Origin: Bacteroidota bacterium
GTDB lineage: Bacteria > Bacteroidota > Bacteroidia > Bacteroidales > Prolixibacteraceae
Direction of reading: 5' to 3'
DNA: 17,589 bases
NCBI GenBank assembly: GCA_030706665.1
Contig: JAUZOB010000031.1
Location: forward strand, 1 to 17,589
Shown here: positions 6,572 to 13,340 of the stretch, piece after piece
Position numbering within the stretch: position 1 is the stretch's first letter
Layout of the letters: each line of letters begins with the position of its first letter
The notes under the pieces: model-generated
The model's input: only the letters and a program-made list of their open reading frames with translations
What the model was told of the DNA's origin: nothing
Database searches by the model: none
Position numbers and translations under genes: made by a program

Positions 6572-6622
6572 AATGGTTTGATTTTTTATGCATTACACAT
6601 CTAATACATTTATCATCGAGGG

Positions 6623-6659
6623 TGAAGGGATAATTCTTTTAAATAGAATTATCCCTTTA
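6623..6659 (+). terminator. Intrinsic terminator of the Lys-rich secreted protein gene
   Basis: 13-bp perfect stem (6625-6637 with 6645-6657), extendable by a G-U and a T-A pair, 7-nt loop, then a U-rich stretch on the plus strand. It lies 52 nt after the stop at 6571. Confidence 0.75.
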
Positions 6660-6745
6660 TTCATCTTTACAAACAGCATTTAATATTTCTCTTTCAAAGT
6701 CATCCAGAACAAGCTTTGAGTCCTTAATCTTTCTGGCAAAATATT

Positions 6746-6753
6746 TATCTTCG
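6746..6753 (+). promoter_or_regulatory. Probable -7 promoter box of the lysO pair
   Basis: TATCTTCG, one mismatch from TAnnTTTG and identical to the box at 3904-3911, lies 26 nt before the ATG at 6780. The -33 element is weak. Confidence 0.45.
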
Positions 6754-6779
6754 CACTTTAAAACTTTAGAAAAAGCTGA

Positions 6780-7082
6780 ATGATTGCTGTATTAATACTT
6801 ATGATATTAGGTATCGGTATTGGTGCGTTGATCGGGAAATACAAAACGATTATCCGGATTAATGAGAAACTAACAACCTGGGCTATATACTTGTTGCTAT
6901 TCTTGCTTGGAATCTCTGTCGGATTAAATGAAAAAGTAATCATTCATCTTTCAACGATTGGATTACAAGCACTGCTAATCACATTCGGAGCAGTAGGTGG
7001 CAGTCTTTTTGTTTCCTGGATTGTCTTTCACTATATATTCAAAGGACCAAACATCGAAAGGAGGAAAGAATATGAAGAATAG
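6780..7082 (+). CDS. LysO N-terminal part (DUF340-like), lysine exporter subunit
   Basis: 100 residues with three hydrophobic helices (about 2-18, 32-48 and 60-85), each carrying small-residue motifs such as GIGIGALIG and LLGISVGLNE. This corresponds to the N-terminal third of E. coli LysO (YbjE, 299 aa), an inner-membrane exporter of lysine and its toxic analogue thialysine. The gene overlaps the following C-terminal part by 11 nt in another frame, and together they give 301 residues, the length of the single-chain protein. The two products probably assemble in the membrane. The start is ATG 6780, with a -7 box 26 nt upstream. The open frame ends cleanly with no sign of a recent frameshift, because the next gene has its own start and ribosome-binding site. 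Confidence 0.75.
   Translation: MIAVLILMILGIGIGALIGKYKTIIRINEKLTTWAIYLLLFLLGISVGLNEKVIIHLSTIGLQALLITFGAVGGSLFVSWIVFHYIFKGPNIERRKEYEE
7059..7064 (+). promoter_or_regulatory. Strong Shine-Dalgarno for the second lysO gene
   Basis: AGGAGG ends 7 nt before the ATG at 7072 and lies inside the end of the first lysO gene. Most genes in this window have only A-rich leaders, so this site is unusual. It fixes the start of the downstream gene at 7072 instead of the upstream in-frame ATG at 6997. Confidence 0.7.
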
Positions 7083-7677
7083 TCTGATTATTCTGGCCTT
7101 TTTTACAAGCGGATTGCTTCTGGGACTTTTTAAAAAGCTTCCGGATGTTTTGATTCATAATGATTTAAGCTTATATTCCCTTTACCTGCTAATGCTTTTA
7201 GTTGGTGTGGGTATAGGTGCAGAAAGAGCATCATGGAGAGTAATTGCAAAAATGAAAGTCCGTGTTGTCCTTATCCCTCTTAGTGTCATTATCGGCACTC
7301 TGATTGGGGTCTCGGCAGTTTCCTTATTACTCCCCTCCCTTCGTTTGAAAGAATGTCTGGCAATAGGGGCAGGATTCGGATATTACAGTCTTTCAAGTGT
7401 TCTTATTACTCAGCTTGGAAGTGAAACACTTGGAGTTATTGCTTTAATATCAAATATATTGAGAGAGATCATAACCTTGCTCGCAACTCCTGTTTTTGTA
7501 CGATATGCAGGGAAACTTGCAGGTATCGCATCTGGAGGAGCAACGTCAATGGATACGACTCTTCCTGTTATTATTAAATATAGTGGAAAAGAATGGGGAA
7601 TTATTTCTGTTTTCAATGGTATTATACTTACCATTCTGGTTCCATTATTGGTAACATTTATCCTCAAAGTTCTTTAA
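7072..7677 (+). CDS. lysO: LysO family lysine exporter, C-terminal core
   Basis: 201 residues with about five or six hydrophobic segments. The conserved LysO core is plain: LLVGVGIGAE (42-51), AIGAGFGYYSLSS (about 97-109), SNILREI (about 123-129) and GGATSMDTTLPVI (about 150-162). The acidic residues in LREI and SMDTT lie in membrane-buried motifs and are likely part of the transport path. By homology to E. coli YbjE it exports lysine. The start at 7072 is chosen because AGGAGG is 7 nt upstream and because it completes a 301-residue pair with the upstream 100-aa gene. The frame is also open back to 6997, but that extension would read out of frame through the first gene's third helix and is not expected to be used. 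Confidence 0.9.
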   Translation: MKNSLIILAFFTSGLLLGLFKKLPDVLIHNDLSLYSLYLLMLLVGVGIGAERASWRVIAKMKVRVVLIPLSVIIGTLIGVSAVSLLLPSLRLKECLAIGAGFGYYSLSSVLITQLGSETLGVIALISNILREIITLLATPVFVRYAGKLAGIASGGATSMDTTLPVIIKYSGKEWGIISVFNGIILTILVPLLVTFILKVL

Positions 7678-7850
7678 CACACAAAGTGATGGTCAGAAAA
7701 TTGATTATTAGCTAAATGAGACAATCTCGATATTTCAGAACTCGATTCTGAGAATAGACAAAAGCATATAATACATTGTGCACTTTAGAGAAAACAGTGG
7801 TTTAGATTGAAAAAAATTAGAACAGAGTTCTTACTTTTGCTATTGAACTT

Positions 7851-7880
7851 TTTGAAATTGTTAAAAATGAATTATATTCG
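7851..7880 (+). promoter_or_regulatory. Promoter of the membrane alpha/beta hydrolase gene
   Basis: TTTG (7851-7854) and TATATTCG (7873-7880) are 18 nt apart, close to the Bacteroidota -33/-7 pattern with one mismatch in the -7 box. The -7 box ends 24 nt before the ATG at 7905. Confidence 0.5.
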
Positions 7881-7904
7881 TTTAGAATCTAACTTTATTC
7901 TAAG

Positions 7905-8915
7905 ATGAGAAAATTTAAGGATGTATGGATCTTATGGGTCGGCTTATTAATTATTGCTTATCTGTCCGGACCTAAATTGTCAGCACCACTATTGGATGAA
8001 CCTCTTCCAGTGGTTTCTTGCAATTTAAATCAGTTGGAAAACTATGTAGCTCAGAAAGAGTCTAAATTTTCTATTAAACCAGACAATCAGTCAAGAATTA
8101 TTTGGGCTAACAATTTACAGCATCAGCAAACAGAATATGTATTGCTTTATTTGCATGGATTTTCAGCTTCATGGTTCGAAGGAGCTGATATTAACCTTGA
8201 TTATGCCAAGAAATTCGGGATGAATGCTTACTTCCCCCGACTCTATGGTCATGGACTGATGAATGCTCAGGATGCTCTCTTGGATATGAAACCTGATTCA
8301 TTATATAATTCAGCACTCGAAGCTTTGGTTATTGCCTCGAAGCTGGGTAAAAAGGTTATTATTATGAGTACTTCTACCGGGGGTACCCTTTCTTTGAAGA
8401 TTGCTGCGGAACATCCGGAATTAGTTCATTCATTGATCCTCCTTTCTCCAAATGCTCAGATTAAAAACAAATGTGCTTCATTTTTAACAATGCCATGGGG
8501 ACTTCAAACCGTTCGGTTATTTACCCATAGTAAGTTCAGAGATACTGGAGAAAAGGATACATTAACCAATAAATATTGGTACACTAAATATCGTCTGGAA
8601 GGAGTTGGCTATTTACAACAGCTGATCGATAATGCCATGAACAAAAAGGTATTATCAAAAGTGACTTGCCCGGTATTTATGGGATATTACTACAAAGATG
8701 ACAATAAACAAGATCAGGTGGTTGAGGTAAAAGGCATGCTCAAAATGTTTGATAAGATAGCTACCCCGGATGCACAGAAAGTAAAAGTTGCATTCCCTGA
8801 TGCTGGTTGCCATATTATTGGAAATTCACACTATTCAAAATCGTTTAGTCAGGTTGAAAATGAAGTATTCAAATTCACGACTAATATCTTAAAGATTAAT
8901 CCGGTTGTTAAATAA
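7905..8915 (+). CDS. Membrane-anchored alpha/beta hydrolase
   Basis: 336 residues. Residues 8-20 form one hydrophobic helix (WILWVGLLIIAYL), best read as an uncleaved signal anchor or signal peptide, so the catalytic domain probably faces the periplasm. LYLHGFSASWFEGAD (81-95) gives the oxyanion-hole region. MSTSTGGTLSL (154-164) is the nucleophile elbow with Ser157, in the order S-T-S-T-G instead of the classical G-x-S-x-G; the first Gly is replaced by Ser. An Asp-rich segment (YYYKDDNKQDQ, about 262-272) and GCHIIGNSHYSKS near residue 310 supply the acid and His candidates. This resembles the serine-aminopeptidase/monoacylglycerol-lipase type of hydrolase common in Bacteroidota. The substrate is unknown. 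It is single-gene, with a promoter at 7851-7880 and a terminator at 9007-9045. Confidence 0.85.
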   Translation: MRKFKDVWILWVGLLIIAYLSGPKLSAPLLDEPLPVVSCNLNQLENYVAQKESKFSIKPDNQSRIIWANNLQHQQTEYVLLYLHGFSASWFEGADINLDYAKKFGMNAYFPRLYGHGLMNAQDALLDMKPDSLYNSALEALVIASKLGKKVIIMSTSTGGTLSLKIAAEHPELVHSLILLSPNAQIKNKCASFLTMPWGLQTVRLFTHSKFRDTGEKDTLTNKYWYTKYRLEGVGYLQQLIDNAMNKKVLSKVTCPVFMGYYYKDDNKQDQVVEVKGMLKMFDKIATPDAQKVKVAFPDAGCHIIGNSHYSKSFSQVENEVFKFTTNILKINPVVK

Positions 8916-9006
8916 TTCGCATTACCTCATCAAACAAATATTGTGATGTGACCTATTAAAAGAATTTGAGTCGAATTAATAAACTTTAGTGTAAAAATAT
9001 TCAAAG

Positions 9007-9045
9007 AATAGCGAAAGCTGCCAGTTTATGGCAGCTTTCGCTATT
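9007..9045. terminator. Terminator after the membrane hydrolase gene
   Basis: 17-bp perfect stem (9007-9023 with 9029-9045) and a 5-nt loop. The stem is GC-rich in the centre and flanked by A/T-rich DNA on both sides, so it could work in either direction. It lies 91 nt after the stop at 8915. The remaining intergenic DNA to 9213 holds only a 20-codon minus-strand ORF (9055-9117) of doubtful status. Confidence 0.8.
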
Positions 9046-9213
9046 TCTGTACAACTAGTAATCTCTTTTCAAATATTCAATTCTCGTCGACTTAAGATTT
9101 TTAGGCTTCTCGCGCATTATTATTGACTGATTTCGGAGAAAGGATATTCTTTCGGGGTATTAATCGACCACTTCTGTTTATTTCTTTATTTTGCATCGTT
9201 GAATCTTCTATCC

Positions 9214-10188
9214 ATGGTTTTATCTGATACATTTATTTATAAAATGAATGAGTGGGGTAAGAATAAAATCCCATTTCTTTTTATTCTTGATTTTAACTTG
9301 AATGCGCCTCTTGTATTTCCGATGCATGACATTCCGTCATATATCTGGTTTAATATTAGAGGTGTTAAAAAAGAATCCACATACAATACAATTGTGAATT
9401 CAGAGTTTACATTTGACAAATTGCCCATATCCATGGAGAAGTATACAAATTCATTCCATTTGGTACAAAGCTATCTACATCGAGGTGATTCCTACCTTCT
9501 CAATCTTACTTTTCCGACAGAAATTGAAACGAACCTGACTTTAGGCGAGATTTATCAACGATGTCATTCGCCCTATAAGCTTTTTATTGATGACAAATTC
9601 GTATGCTTTAGTCCAGAAACATTTGTCACGATTCGAGATGGAATTATATCTTCATTCCCGATGAAAGGAACAATTGATGCGTCTGTTTTTAATGCAAAAG
9701 AACAGATTCTAAACGATCCGAAGGAACTTGCAGAACATAGTACAATAGTCGATTTGATCCGGAATGATCTAAGTAAGGTTAGTAACCATGTAAAAGTCAG
9801 CCGTTTTCGTTATATTGATAAAATAAAGACAAACGAGGGTGAGATACTTCAGGTTAGCTCTGAAATTTCAGGTACATTAGATTCAGATTATTCCTCCCGG
9901 ATTGGAACAATTCTGAGAGAAATGCTTCCTGCCGGATCTATTACCGGAGCTCCTAAAGAAAAAACAGTTCAGATTATAAAAGAAGCAGAGCTTATTCCCA
10001 GAGGTTTATACACAGGCATTTTTGGCTATTTTGACGGCAAAAATATGGATAGTGCTGTTATGATCCGTTGTATAGAAAAGAAAAGCCAAAAGCTCTATTT
10101 TTACAGCGGAGGAGGGATAACGGCTCAAAGTAGACTGGTTGACGAATATCAGGAATTAATTCAGAAAGTATATGTCCCAATTAATTGA
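9214..10188 (+). CDS. pabB: Aminodeoxychorismate synthase component I
   Basis: 324 residues from the ATG at 9214; the frame is open to a TTG at 9199 but the ATG fits the family better. It aminates chorismate to 4-amino-4-deoxychorismate, the first committed step to p-aminobenzoate and folate. It is a short chorismate-binding protein without the long TrpE-type N-terminal domain. FPMKGTID (149-156) has Lys151 where E. coli PabB has its active-site Lys (PIKGT) and TrpE has Ala, which favours PabB over anthranilate synthase. EHSTIVDLIRNDLSKV (174-189), PAGSITGAPK (239-248) and RGLYTGIFGYF are the conserved chorismate-site motifs. pabC overlaps its end by 17 nt. The glutamine amidotransferase partner PabA is not in the window. 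A TATTTTG element lies at 9187-9193. Confidence 0.93.
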   Translation: MVLSDTFIYKMNEWGKNKIPFLFILDFNLNAPLVFPMHDIPSYIWFNIRGVKKESTYNTIVNSEFTFDKLPISMEKYTNSFHLVQSYLHRGDSYLLNLTFPTEIETNLTLGEIYQRCHSPYKLFIDDKFVCFSPETFVTIRDGIISSFPMKGTIDASVFNAKEQILNDPKELAEHSTIVDLIRNDLSKVSNHVKVSRFRYIDKIKTNEGEILQVSSEISGTLDSDYSSRIGTILREMLPAGSITGAPKEKTVQIIKEAELIPRGLYTGIFGYFDGKNMDSAVMIRCIEKKSQKLYFYSGGGITAQSRLVDEYQELIQKVYVPIN

Positions 10189-10771
10189 AACAATTCGCCT
10201 TGAAGATGGCATTATTTATAATCAGGAACTTCATCAGGAGAGAATTAAAAAATCTCTTTACGATCTTTACAATGCTACTTCATATCCTGACATTACAGAA
10301 ATATTAAGTAATGAAGTATTTCCGCAGGAAGGATTATACAAAATCAGATTGATTTACAATTGTAAATCAGCAAAAACAGAGTGTGTCCCTTATACTTTGC
10401 GCACCGTAAAAAAACTGAAACTGATTGAATGTAGCGATATTGAATATGCTTACAAATGGGAAGACCGAAAAGAATTAAACAACCTCTGTTCCCAAAAAGG
10501 GGACTGTGATGATATCTTAATTGTTAAAAATGGATTGATAACCGATACTTCATACACGAATATTATCTTCCAGGATCGAAACGAATGGCTAACGCCTTCT
10601 CTTCCTCTGTTAAAAGGAACCCAGCGCCAGTTCTTGATTCAACAGGGAATTATTAAAGAAGCAGATATCAGGATAGAAGATCTTGGACGGTTTAGCCGGG
10701 CCGGTTTGATAAATGCGATGTTGCCTTTTGACAGAATGCCGATGATTCGGATTGATGATATAATTATTTGA
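10172..10771 (+). CDS. pabC: Aminodeoxychorismate lyase (class IV PLP aminotransferase fold)
   Basis: 199 residues, short for the class IV aminotransferase fold, as is common for Bacteroidota PabC. It splits 4-amino-4-deoxychorismate into p-aminobenzoate and pyruvate. YKWEDRKELN (94-103) places the PLP lysine at Lys95, in the same motif type as the lysine of E. coli PabC. DDILIVKNGLITDTSYTNI (115-133) is the PLP-phosphate-side segment, and LLKGTQRQFL resembles the family LLxGxxR loop near the cofactor. The ATG at 10172 lies inside the end of pabB with a 17-nt overlap, so the two are translationally coupled and make consecutive steps. The identification rests on these motifs plus context; by itself the protein could be another class IV aminotransferase. 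Confidence 0.9.
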   Translation: MSQLIETIRLEDGIIYNQELHQERIKKSLYDLYNATSYPDITEILSNEVFPQEGLYKIRLIYNCKSAKTECVPYTLRTVKKLKLIECSDIEYAYKWEDRKELNNLCSQKGDCDDILIVKNGLITDTSYTNIIFQDRNEWLTPSLPLLKGTQRQFLIQQGIIKEADIRIEDLGRFSRAGLINAMLPFDRMPMIRIDDIII

Positions 10772-10847
10772 CTTTAACGTGATTGAACTTTAAGTTTCGG
10801 TTCTTTTTCTAATTCAGATAATTCAGTTATAATAAAAAGAGAAGTTG

Positions 10848-11756
10848 TCAGATAAAAAATATTGCCACTCCGATCACAGAGATAATCGAACCAATTACTT
10901 CACGAATAGTAACTTTCTCTTTGAAAAGGAAAATTGAAGCGGGAATTACCAAGATAGGAACAATTGCCATAATTGTTGATGCTACTCCGGTACTTGTGTA
11001 TTGAATAGACATCAATGACAACGAGACCCCCAGAAACGGACCGAAGAAGGCCCCTAATGTTATCCAGCTTAATGCGACTCTATTTTTTATAGCCATTTTA
11101 ACATCAGCCCATTTCTTCCAGAAAGTAAATACAATGGAAAAACCAAAAATAGCTGCAATAACCCTGATTTGAGTGGAAAGGAAGGGATCATATCCATTCA
11201 TCCCTTTTTTGCTTAAAACAAGCACTAATCCCTGCCCAATAGCTCCTCCGAGTGCCAATAGCAAACCATATACCGGATAGTGAAATGCAATCTTTCGAAA
11301 TCCTTCTTTTTCTGACCTCTTATTTTCACGGCGCAAAACAACCAGAATAATCCCTCCGATGGTTATCAACATTCCGAATATTTCTTTGATGCTCATGTGT
11401 TCCCCCAGAAAAATCCATCCAATAATAGCAGTTATAGGAGGGGCTAACGACATAATTAACATCGCTATTCGGGCTCCTACTACAACCAGAGCTTGAAATA
11501 GAAGTAGGTCACCAATTACAAAACCGGTCAATCCTGATAAAATCAACCACCCCCATTGACTGGCAGTCGCATTATAGGGAAAAGGAATCCCTTGCGTAAT
11601 ATAGGAATAAGCACTTAAAAGAAAAAAGGCGATTAGGAGTCGTATGATATTTACTGCAAGAGAGCCAACTCTTTTGCCTGCATTTTCAAAAGAGACAGAC
11701 GAAAAAGACCAGCATATTGCTGTCATTAATGCTGCAACTTCTCCGATGTGTTTCAT
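10848..11756 (-). CDS. EamA-family (DMT superfamily) transporter
   Basis: 302 residues with about ten TM helices in two repeated EamA domains. Repeat 1 ends with APPITAIIGWIFLGEHMSIKEIFGMLI and repeat 2 with VPILVIPASIFLFKEKVTIREVIGSII, the matching pro-x-x-glu-lys segments seen in each half. EamA proteins export metabolites, including amino acids, from the cytoplasm; the substrate here is unknown. The frame is open to a TTG at 11783, but the ATG at 11756 (MKHIGEVAAL) is the better start and keeps it clear of the hairpin at 11777-11822. It lies 86 nt downstream of trpB on the same strand. If transcription passes the hairpin it would share the tryptophan-responsive leader, making an aromatic amino-acid substrate thinkable but unproven. 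It ends convergent with pabC. Confidence 0.9.
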   Translation of the reverse strand: MKHIGEVAALMTAICWSFSSVSFENAGKRVGSLAVNIIRLLIAFFLLSAYSYITQGIPFPYNATASQWGWLILSGLTGFVIGDLLLFQALVVVGARIAMLIMSLAPPITAIIGWIFLGEHMSIKEIFGMLITIGGIILVVLRRENKRSEKEGFRKIAFHYPVYGLLLALGGAIGQGLVLVLSKKGMNGYDPFLSTQIRVIAAIFGFSIVFTFWKKWADVKMAIKNRVALSWITLGAFFGPFLGVSLSLMSIQYTSTGVASTIMAIVPILVIPASIFLFKEKVTIREVIGSIISVIGVAIFFI

Positions 11757-11776
11757 ATATCTGTAAGGAATGGAAA

Positions 11777-11822
11777 CCAACAAGAGGGTATGCTCAGAGA
11801 ATTGGAGATACCCTCTTATTGG
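11777..11822 (-). terminator. Hairpin between trpB and the EamA gene
   Basis: 15-bp stem with one mismatch (11777-11791 with 11808-11822, core AAGAGGGTAT/ATACCCTCTT) about 20 nt after the trpB stop. It lacks a proper T tract on either strand (GGTTTCC follows), so it may be a weak terminator allowing some read-through into the EamA gene, or an RNA-processing or stability element. Confidence 0.5.
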
Positions 11823-11842
11823 TATAGTGTATTGATATTAAA

Positions 11843-13087
11843 TTAGATTCCGAATTTTGCTCCATAATTGGCAACGACAAAGTCAATATCCTTGTCTCCA
11901 CGACCGGAAAGATTAACCAGAATCGTTTCTTCCGGAGATAATTCAGGAGCCATCTTCATAGCTAAAGCAACAGCGTGTGAGCTTTCAATAGCCGGAATAA
12001 TTCCTTCTTCACGAGAAAGTGCAAAAAAGGCTTCGATTGCTTCATTGTCGTTAATCATTTCATAATTAACCCTTTTGATATCCTTTAAATAACAATGTTG
12101 CGGACCGACACCCGGATAATCTAAGCCGCTGGCAATAGTAGCGACAGGAGCAGGTTCTCCATTCTCATCCTGTAGAACATAGCATTTAAAGCCATGAAGC
12201 ATTCCAGGTGTTCCAAGACTTAATGTTGCAGCATGGTCACCTAAATTCAGACTTGAACCGGATGGTTCTACTCCAAACAAATTGACATTCAGATCCTGTA
12301 GAAATGCAGAAAAGATTCCCATTGAATTAGAGCCCCCACCGACACATGCAGTTATATTATCAGGTAGCTTTCCTGTTTGTTCTAAAAACTGTTCTCTGGC
12401 TTCACGTCCAATTATAGACTGAAAATCGCGTACCATCATAGGAAAAGGATGAGGTCCGACCACAGAACCAATAGCATATAGCTGAGTAACGGGATCTTTT
12501 AAATAAGCTTCGAATGCTGCATCAACCGCTTCTTTTAACGATTTTAGACCAAAAGTGACAGGAATTACCTTTGCACCCAAAATTTTCATACGAACAACAT
12601 TGGGATACTCTTTCGCAATATCAACTTCGCCCATGTAGATATCGCATTCCAATCCTGTTAATGCTGCCGCTGTAGCTAATGCCACACCGTGTTGCCCGGC
12701 CCCTGTTTCGGCAATGATCTTTTTCTTCCCAAGTTTTTTAGCCAATAAAGCTTCTCCCAGACAATGATTGATCTTATGTGCTCCGGTATGGTTCAGATCT
12801 TCTCTTTTGATATAGATTTTAGCCCCTTTCAGACGTTCACTCAGGCTCCGGGCATAATATACCGGCGAAGGTCTTCCGGTGTAGTGACGATTCAGATAAT
12901 CGAGTTCACGAATAAAATTTGGATCTTCACGAATTTCCAGATACGCAGTTTCAATCTCTTTCATAATTGATTCCAACTGGGGGGGAATGAAACTTCCTCC
13001 ATATTCACCAAAGAAGCCATTGGAATCAGGCATAACTTCCGGTTTAAGCAAATTCTCTTCTAATGATTTTACATTCAATCTTTCCAT
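11843..13087 (-). CDS. trpB: Tryptophan synthase beta subunit, orphan copy
   Basis: 414 residues from the ATG at 13087; the frame is open to a TTG at 13114 that is not needed. It condenses indole with serine to tryptophan using PLP. LNHTGAHKINH (98-108) carries the PLP lysine Lys105, IIAETGAGQHGVALATA (124-140) the catalytic Glu127, and GGGSN (250-254) the phosphate-binding loop. EGIIPAIESSHA and SGRGDKDIDF close the C-terminus. All are intact and TrpB1-like. The N-terminus is about 15-20 residues longer than usual. No trpA or other trp gene lies next to it, whereas trpB is normally in a trp operon, so it either uses TrpA from elsewhere or free indole. Upstream is a leader peptide plus attenuator hairpin; the next gene downstream encodes an EamA exporter. 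Confidence 0.96.
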   Translation of the reverse strand: MERLNVKSLEENLLKPEVMPDSNGFFGEYGGSFIPPQLESIMKEIETAYLEIREDPNFIRELDYLNRHYTGRPSPVYYARSLSERLKGAKIYIKREDLNHTGAHKINHCLGEALLAKKLGKKKIIAETGAGQHGVALATAAALTGLECDIYMGEVDIAKEYPNVVRMKILGAKVIPVTFGLKSLKEAVDAAFEAYLKDPVTQLYAIGSVVGPHPFPMMVRDFQSIIGREAREQFLEQTGKLPDNITACVGGGSNSMGIFSAFLQDLNVNLFGVEPSGSSLNLGDHAATLSLGTPGMLHGFKCYVLQDENGEPAPVATIASGLDYPGVGPQHCYLKDIKRVNYEMINDNEAIEAFFALSREEGIIPAIESSHAVALAMKMAPELSPEETILVNLSGRGDKDIDFVVANYGAKFGI

Positions 13088-13093
13088 AATTTC

Positions 13094-13101
13094 CAAATAT
13101 A
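13094..13101 (-). promoter_or_regulatory. Possible second -7 box directly before trpB
   Basis: TATATTTG matches the -7 consensus exactly and lies 6 nt from the trpB ATG, downstream of the attenuator. If used, it would give a leaderless, attenuation-independent mRNA. It may be a chance match in AT-rich DNA. Confidence 0.2.
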
Positions 13102-13123
13102 TCTCGTTAAGCAATATTTTTTA

Positions 13124-13159
13124 AAATAAAAAAAGCCGAAGGAAATTTCTCCTTCGGCT
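13124..13159 (-). terminator. Attenuator terminator upstream of trpB
   Basis: Perfect 10-bp stem AGCCGAAGGA/TCCTTCGGCT (13134-13143 with 13150-13159), 6-nt loop, then seven T on the minus strand from 13133 down. It lies 45 nt after the leader-peptide stop and 46 nt before the trpB start, the position of a transcription attenuator. Confidence 0.85.
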
Positions 13160-13178
13160 CTCTAAATATCTTCATAGG

Positions 13179-13226
13179 GGCACCTTTCAGATCAATTTTC
13201 TTTTTAATCCGATTCACAAAAGCGCC
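13179..13226 (-). promoter_or_regulatory. 1:2 stem of the trp attenuator (includes the second Trp codon)
   Basis: RNA GGCGCUUUU (13226-13218), which begins within the second Trp codon and covers Arg-Phe, can pair with AAAGGUGCC (13187-13179) over 9 bp including two G-U pairs, leaving a 30-nt loop. A ribosome stalled at the Trp codons would melt this stem, as in enterobacterial trp leaders. I could not identify a convincing 2:3 antiterminator by eye. Confidence 0.45.
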
Positions 13227-13263
13227 AGCACCAATATTTCTGAGTAATCAATAAAACAGACAT
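13204..13263 (-). CDS. trpL: trp operon leader peptide (Trp-Cys-Trp)
   Basis: A 19-residue ORF, MSVLLITQKYWCWRFCESD, ends in TAA at 13204. Tryptophan is the rarest residue in most proteins, so two Trp in three positions in a tiny ORF between a -7 box and a terminator before trpB is a strong sign of a regulatory leader. When charged tRNA-Trp is scarce, the ribosome should stall at W11/W13 and prevent the 1:2 stem or the terminator from forming as usual, allowing read-through into trpB. The -7 box TATATTTG lies 23 nt upstream of its ATG. The call rests on position and composition; there is no clear Shine-Dalgarno, as usual here. Confidence 0.8.
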   Translation of the reverse strand: MSVLLITQKYWCWRFCESD

Positions 13264-13285
13264 GATATCGTTGTATTTCGTGGTG

Positions 13286-13293
13286 CAAATATA
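13286..13293 (-). promoter_or_regulatory. -7 promoter box of the trpL-trpB transcript
   Basis: TATATTTG, an exact match to TAnnTTTG, is 23 nt before the trpL ATG and within 50 nt of the stop codon of the upstream serine hydrolase. The -33 element is not clear. The left arm of a 12-bp inverted repeat (13293-13304) touches the box. Confidence 0.6.
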
Positions 13294-13340
13294 AATTGAA
13301 AAATGAAATTGTAATAAGAAACAAGTAAATTTTTCAATTT
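13293..13340. repeat. 12-bp inverted repeat overlapping the serine hydrolase stop and the trp promoter
   Basis: Arms AAATTGAAAAAT (13293-13304) and ATTTTTCAATTT (13329-13340) enclose 24 nt that would contain the -33 region of the trp promoter. It is AT-only apart from one G-C pair per arm. It may be a weak terminator for the hydrolase gene or an operator. Confidence 0.35.

Noticed and set aside
6997..7071. Upstream ATG at 6997 as the start of the second lysO gene
   Set aside because: It would add 25 residues read out of frame over the first lysO gene's last helix; the AGGAGG and ATG at 7072 give the expected protein.
9199..9213. TTG at 9199 as the pabB start
   Set aside because: The ATG five codons later fits PabB N-termini, and TTG starts are uncommon here.
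12979..12985. Run of seven G inside trpB as a possible phase-variation tract
   Set aside because: It encodes part of the conserved Ile-Pro-Pro-Gln segment in frame, and seven bases is short for phase variation.
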